The notes below the pieces were generated by a model, which saw nothing but the letters and a program-made list of their open reading frames with translations, had not been told where the DNA came from and made no database searches. Shown in pieces: positions 61,505 through 64,000 of a stretch of DNA of 64,000 nucleotides. Where the stretch lies: the NCBI GenBank assembly GCA_902597725.1, contig CACJYQ010000002.1, forward strand, positions 19,964-83,963, read 5' to 3'. This DNA is from an uncultured Pelagibacteraceae bacterium (GTDB lineage: Bacteria > Pseudomonadota > Alphaproteobacteria > Pelagibacterales > Pelagibacteraceae). Within the stretch, counting starts at the first letter, position 1, and every line of letters begins with the position of its first letter. The position numbers were made by a program, and so were the translations under genes.

Positions 61505-62089
61505 ATGCTTAAAAAAATACCAAATATTCTAACTATTGGCAGGATCTTAATTGTTCCTTTCTTTGTGTTAGCATTTTACTTACCAGGTTTTTATGGAGAT
61601 TTGACAGCATTAATTTTATTCATAGTTGCATCTTTCACAGATTTTTTAGATGGGATGCTAGCAAGATTTCTTGGGGAAGAGTCTAAACTTGGAGAATTAC
61701 TTGATCCTATTGCAGATAAAATTATCGTTGCAACTGCTTTAATACTTTTGGTAATGGATGGAACTATAAGAAATTATGAGGTAATAGCAGCAATCATTAT
61801 CCTTACTCGTGAAATTTTGATATCAGGATTAAGGGAATTTCTAGCTAAAGGAAAAATCAAACTACCAGTTTCGAATCTAGCAAAATTAAAAACTGTATTG
61901 CAAATGGTTGCTATTGCACTTTTACTTTCTGGTGAAACTGGAAACAAAATTATTAATTTTCAAGATTATAATGCTCAAACTATTGGAATAATTCTTTTAT
62001 GGCTTTCGGCTGCTTTAACTCTTTTTACGGGATATGAATATATCCGAAAAGGTATTGATCACGCGATCTCAGAAGATAATAAAGATTAA
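61505..62089 (+). CDS. pgsA: CDP-diacylglycerol--glycerol-3-phosphate 3-phosphatidyltransferase
   Basis: CDP-alcohol phosphatidyltransferase motif DFLDGMLARFLGEESKLGELLDPIADK. Confidence 0.93.
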   Translation: MLKKIPNILTIGRILIVPFFVLAFYLPGFYGDLTALILFIVASFTDFLDGMLARFLGEESKLGELLDPIADKIIVATALILLVMDGTIRNYEVIAAIIILTREILISGLREFLAKGKIKLPVSNLAKLKTVLQMVAIALLLSGETGNKIINFQDYNAQTIGIILLWLSAALTLFTGYEYIRKGIDHAISEDNKD

Positions 62090-62967
62090 GCTGCTTTTTT
62101 CTTTCTAACAAGTTTCTGATAACTTTCGTTAAGACCAATAATTAAATCACAAACTTTAAATTCATTTTCAGCGATACAAGATACTGGGGTTACCTCTGCT
62201 GCAGTTCCAGTTAAAAAACATCCAACAAAATTCTTCAACTCTGAGGGGTTTATTTTTCTTTCATGAACTTTAATATTTTTTGATTTTGCAATTTCAATCA
62301 CTGTTCTTCTAGTAATTCCATCTAGGAAAGAATCTGGTAACGGCGTGTGTAACTCGCCATTCGAATCTTTAAAAAAAATATTTGCACCAGTAGCTTCAGC
62401 AATATTACCTTCATGATCTAGCATTAAAGAGTCGGTGTAACCATTTTTTTCTGCCTCATGTTTTGAAAGAGTGCATATCATGTAAAGACCTGAAGCTTTT
62501 GTGTCCCATGGTATTGTATTGGGAGCTGGTCTTCTCCAATTTGAAATATTCAATCTAATTCCCTCAACTTTTAATTTTGGATCAAAATATGAACCCCATT
62601 CCCAAGTTGCTATTGCAACGTGAATTTTTGTTTGTTGAGCTGAGATTGCCATCATCTCACTTCCTCTCCAAGCTACTGGCCTTACATAGCCATTTTCAAC
62701 TTTTTGATTTTTAATTATGGAGTTAGAAGCAGCATTTATTTCAGCTTCAGTGTAAGGGATCTCGAAACCCATTCGTCTTGCTGAGTGAAAAAATCTAGAA
62801 GTATGTTCCTCTAGTTTAAAAATTGAACCATCATAAACTCTCTCACCTTCAAAAACACAGCTAGCGTAATGTAATCCATGGCTTAAAACATGCACTTTAA
62901 CATTTGACCAATCTACTAATTCGCCATTGTACCATATTTTACCAGATCTTTTATCGTAAGGTATCAT
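62086..62967 (-). CDS. ilvE: Branched-chain amino acid aminotransferase
   Basis: HGLHYASCVFEGERVYDG, GYTDSLMLDHEGNIAEATGANIFF. Confidence 0.92.
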   Translation of the reverse strand: MIPYDKRSGKIWYNGELVDWSNVKVHVLSHGLHYASCVFEGERVYDGSIFKLEEHTSRFFHSARRMGFEIPYTEAEINAASNSIIKNQKVENGYVRPVAWRGSEMMAISAQQTKIHVAIATWEWGSYFDPKLKVEGIRLNISNWRRPAPNTIPWDTKASGLYMICTLSKHEAEKNGYTDSLMLDHEGNIAEATGANIFFKDSNGELHTPLPDSFLDGITRRTVIEIAKSKNIKVHERKINPSELKNFVGCFLTGTAAEVTPVSCIAENEFKVCDLIIGLNESYQKLVRKKKAA

Positions 62968-63033
62968 GTATGAAATATAAAATTATTACTGAAAAATATC
63001 TATGTATATATAATATGTCAATATAACTTACCT

Positions 63034-63474
63034 GTGATGAAAGAGCTTTTATATTTAAAAGATGAACAATTAAAACATTTAATTGAAAAATTATTTATAA
63101 GTTATAGAGAAACTTTTTCAGACTCAAAAAAAATTCTCAATAAATATCATATTGGCTTAGCCCATCAAAAAACGATACATTTAATATCTATGTATGAGGG
63201 AATATCGATTTCAGAACTTATGAGAAAGCTTAAAGTATCTAAGCAAAGTCTAAATAGAGTTTTAAAAGATTTAATCAAACTTGAGATAGTTTTCTTTAAT
63301 AAAGATGAAACTGACACAAGAATTAAACATATTTTTCTTAACGAAAAAGGAAAAAAAATTTTTAATGAAATTTTTGAGATACAAAAAAAAAGAATTTATA
63401 ATGCTTTACTTAATTCAAGTTCACAAGAAGTGCTTAATTTTGATGAGGTTTTAAATAGAATTATAAATGGATAA
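63034..63474 (+). CDS. MarR-family regulator, PetP-like
   Basis: wHTH SISELMRKLKVSKQSLNRVLKDLIKLEIV; overlaps a downstream response regulator as in petPR. Confidence 0.75.
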   Translation: MMKELLYLKDEQLKHLIEKLFISYRETFSDSKKILNKYHIGLAHQKTIHLISMYEGISISELMRKLKVSKQSLNRVLKDLIKLEIVFFNKDETDTRIKHIFLNEKGKKIFNEIFEIQKKRIYNALLNSSSQEVLNFDEVLNRIING

Positions 63475-63982
63475 ATTTGTTGCTCATATTTTAGTAGTAG
63501 ATGATGATGAGGGAATTAGATCTTTAGTAAAAAAATATCTGAATGAAAAAAAATATTTAGTTTCTACAGCTAGTAATGCCGAAAAAGCTTTAGAAAAAAT
63601 AAAAATTATCAAATTTGATTTAATTATTCTCGATATAATGATGCCTGGAAAAAGTGGGCTTGATTTTTTAAATCAAAATAAAGAACACATCAACACTCCA
63701 GTAATCTTATTGACTGCAAGAGGTGAGCCAAATGAGAGAATCCATGGGTTGGAGATGGGTGCCGATGATTATTTACCAAAACCGTTTGAACCCAAAGAGC
63801 TCGATTTAAGAATTAAAAATATTGTTAATAAAACAAAAAAAATTAACTTAAAGAGAATTATAGAGTTTGAAAATATTAAGATCGATTTGAGTAAACAAAT
63901 TATTTTTCAAAATAATTCAGAATTTAAGATTAATAATACAGAAAAAATAATATTAGAGAGAATGATTAATAATCCTTTATAA
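63467..63982 (+). CDS. OmpR-type response regulator, PetR-like; ORF ends within the predicted wHTH domain
   Basis: ILVVDDDEGIRSLVKKYL, LIILDIMMPGKSGLDFL, LLTARGEPNERIHGLEMGADDYLPKPFEPKEL; stop after NTEKIILERMINNPL. Confidence 0.75.
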   Translation: MDKFVAHILVVDDDEGIRSLVKKYLNEKKYLVSTASNAEKALEKIKIIKFDLIILDIMMPGKSGLDFLNQNKEHINTPVILLTARGEPNERIHGLEMGADDYLPKPFEPKELDLRIKNIVNKTKKINLKRIIEFENIKIDLSKQIIFQNNSEFKINNTEKIILERMINNPL

Positions 63983-64000
63983 AAATTCTTTTTGCCAAAA

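Noticed and set aside
62985-63030. AT-rich palindrome-like TATGTATATATAATATG between ilvE and the MarR gene as a MarR operator
   Set aside because: Simple TA-rich sequence; palindromes of this kind are expected by chance here.

Overview
This is a compact, AT-rich alphaproteobacterial chromosome segment, most likely SAR11/Pelagibacterales. That placement is inferred from composition, gene content and the permuted tmRNA; no search was run. Nearly all of it is housekeeping sequence: ilvBN, miaA, a degP-like protease, hflKC, an mrp-type ATPase, thyX, a circularly permuted two-piece tmRNA, fumC, a UvrD-type helicase, an M24 peptidase, and a minus-strand block of about 21 kb from mraZ down to ligA that contains the division/cell-wall (dcw) cluster, lpxC and bamD. 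After that come rnpB, ampD, mlaA/mlaC, two tRNAs, rpoD-dnaG-yqeY, carAB, trxB, an aminotransferase, uvrB, a pteridine-reductase-like SDR, folB, uvrC, pgsA, ilvE and petPR-like regulators. The points most worth a second look are: (1) a 233-aa protein in the ftsA position that looks like an FtsA keeping only the 1C-type domain and an amphipathic tail; (2) ftsZ moved from the distal end of the dcw cluster to between mraZ and rsmH, with its canonical C-terminal peptide intact; (3) a 50-bp perfect direct repeat of a tRNA 3' half that brackets about 1.4 kb carrying three unknown genes, like a minimal tRNA-integrated element; (4) a tRNA-Val(GAC) with perfect stems but non-canonical D and T loops; (5) a MurE-MurF fusion; (6) a clear MraZ-box array upstream of mraZ; (7) a permuted tmRNA with a roughly 12-nt intervening segment packed against thyX.
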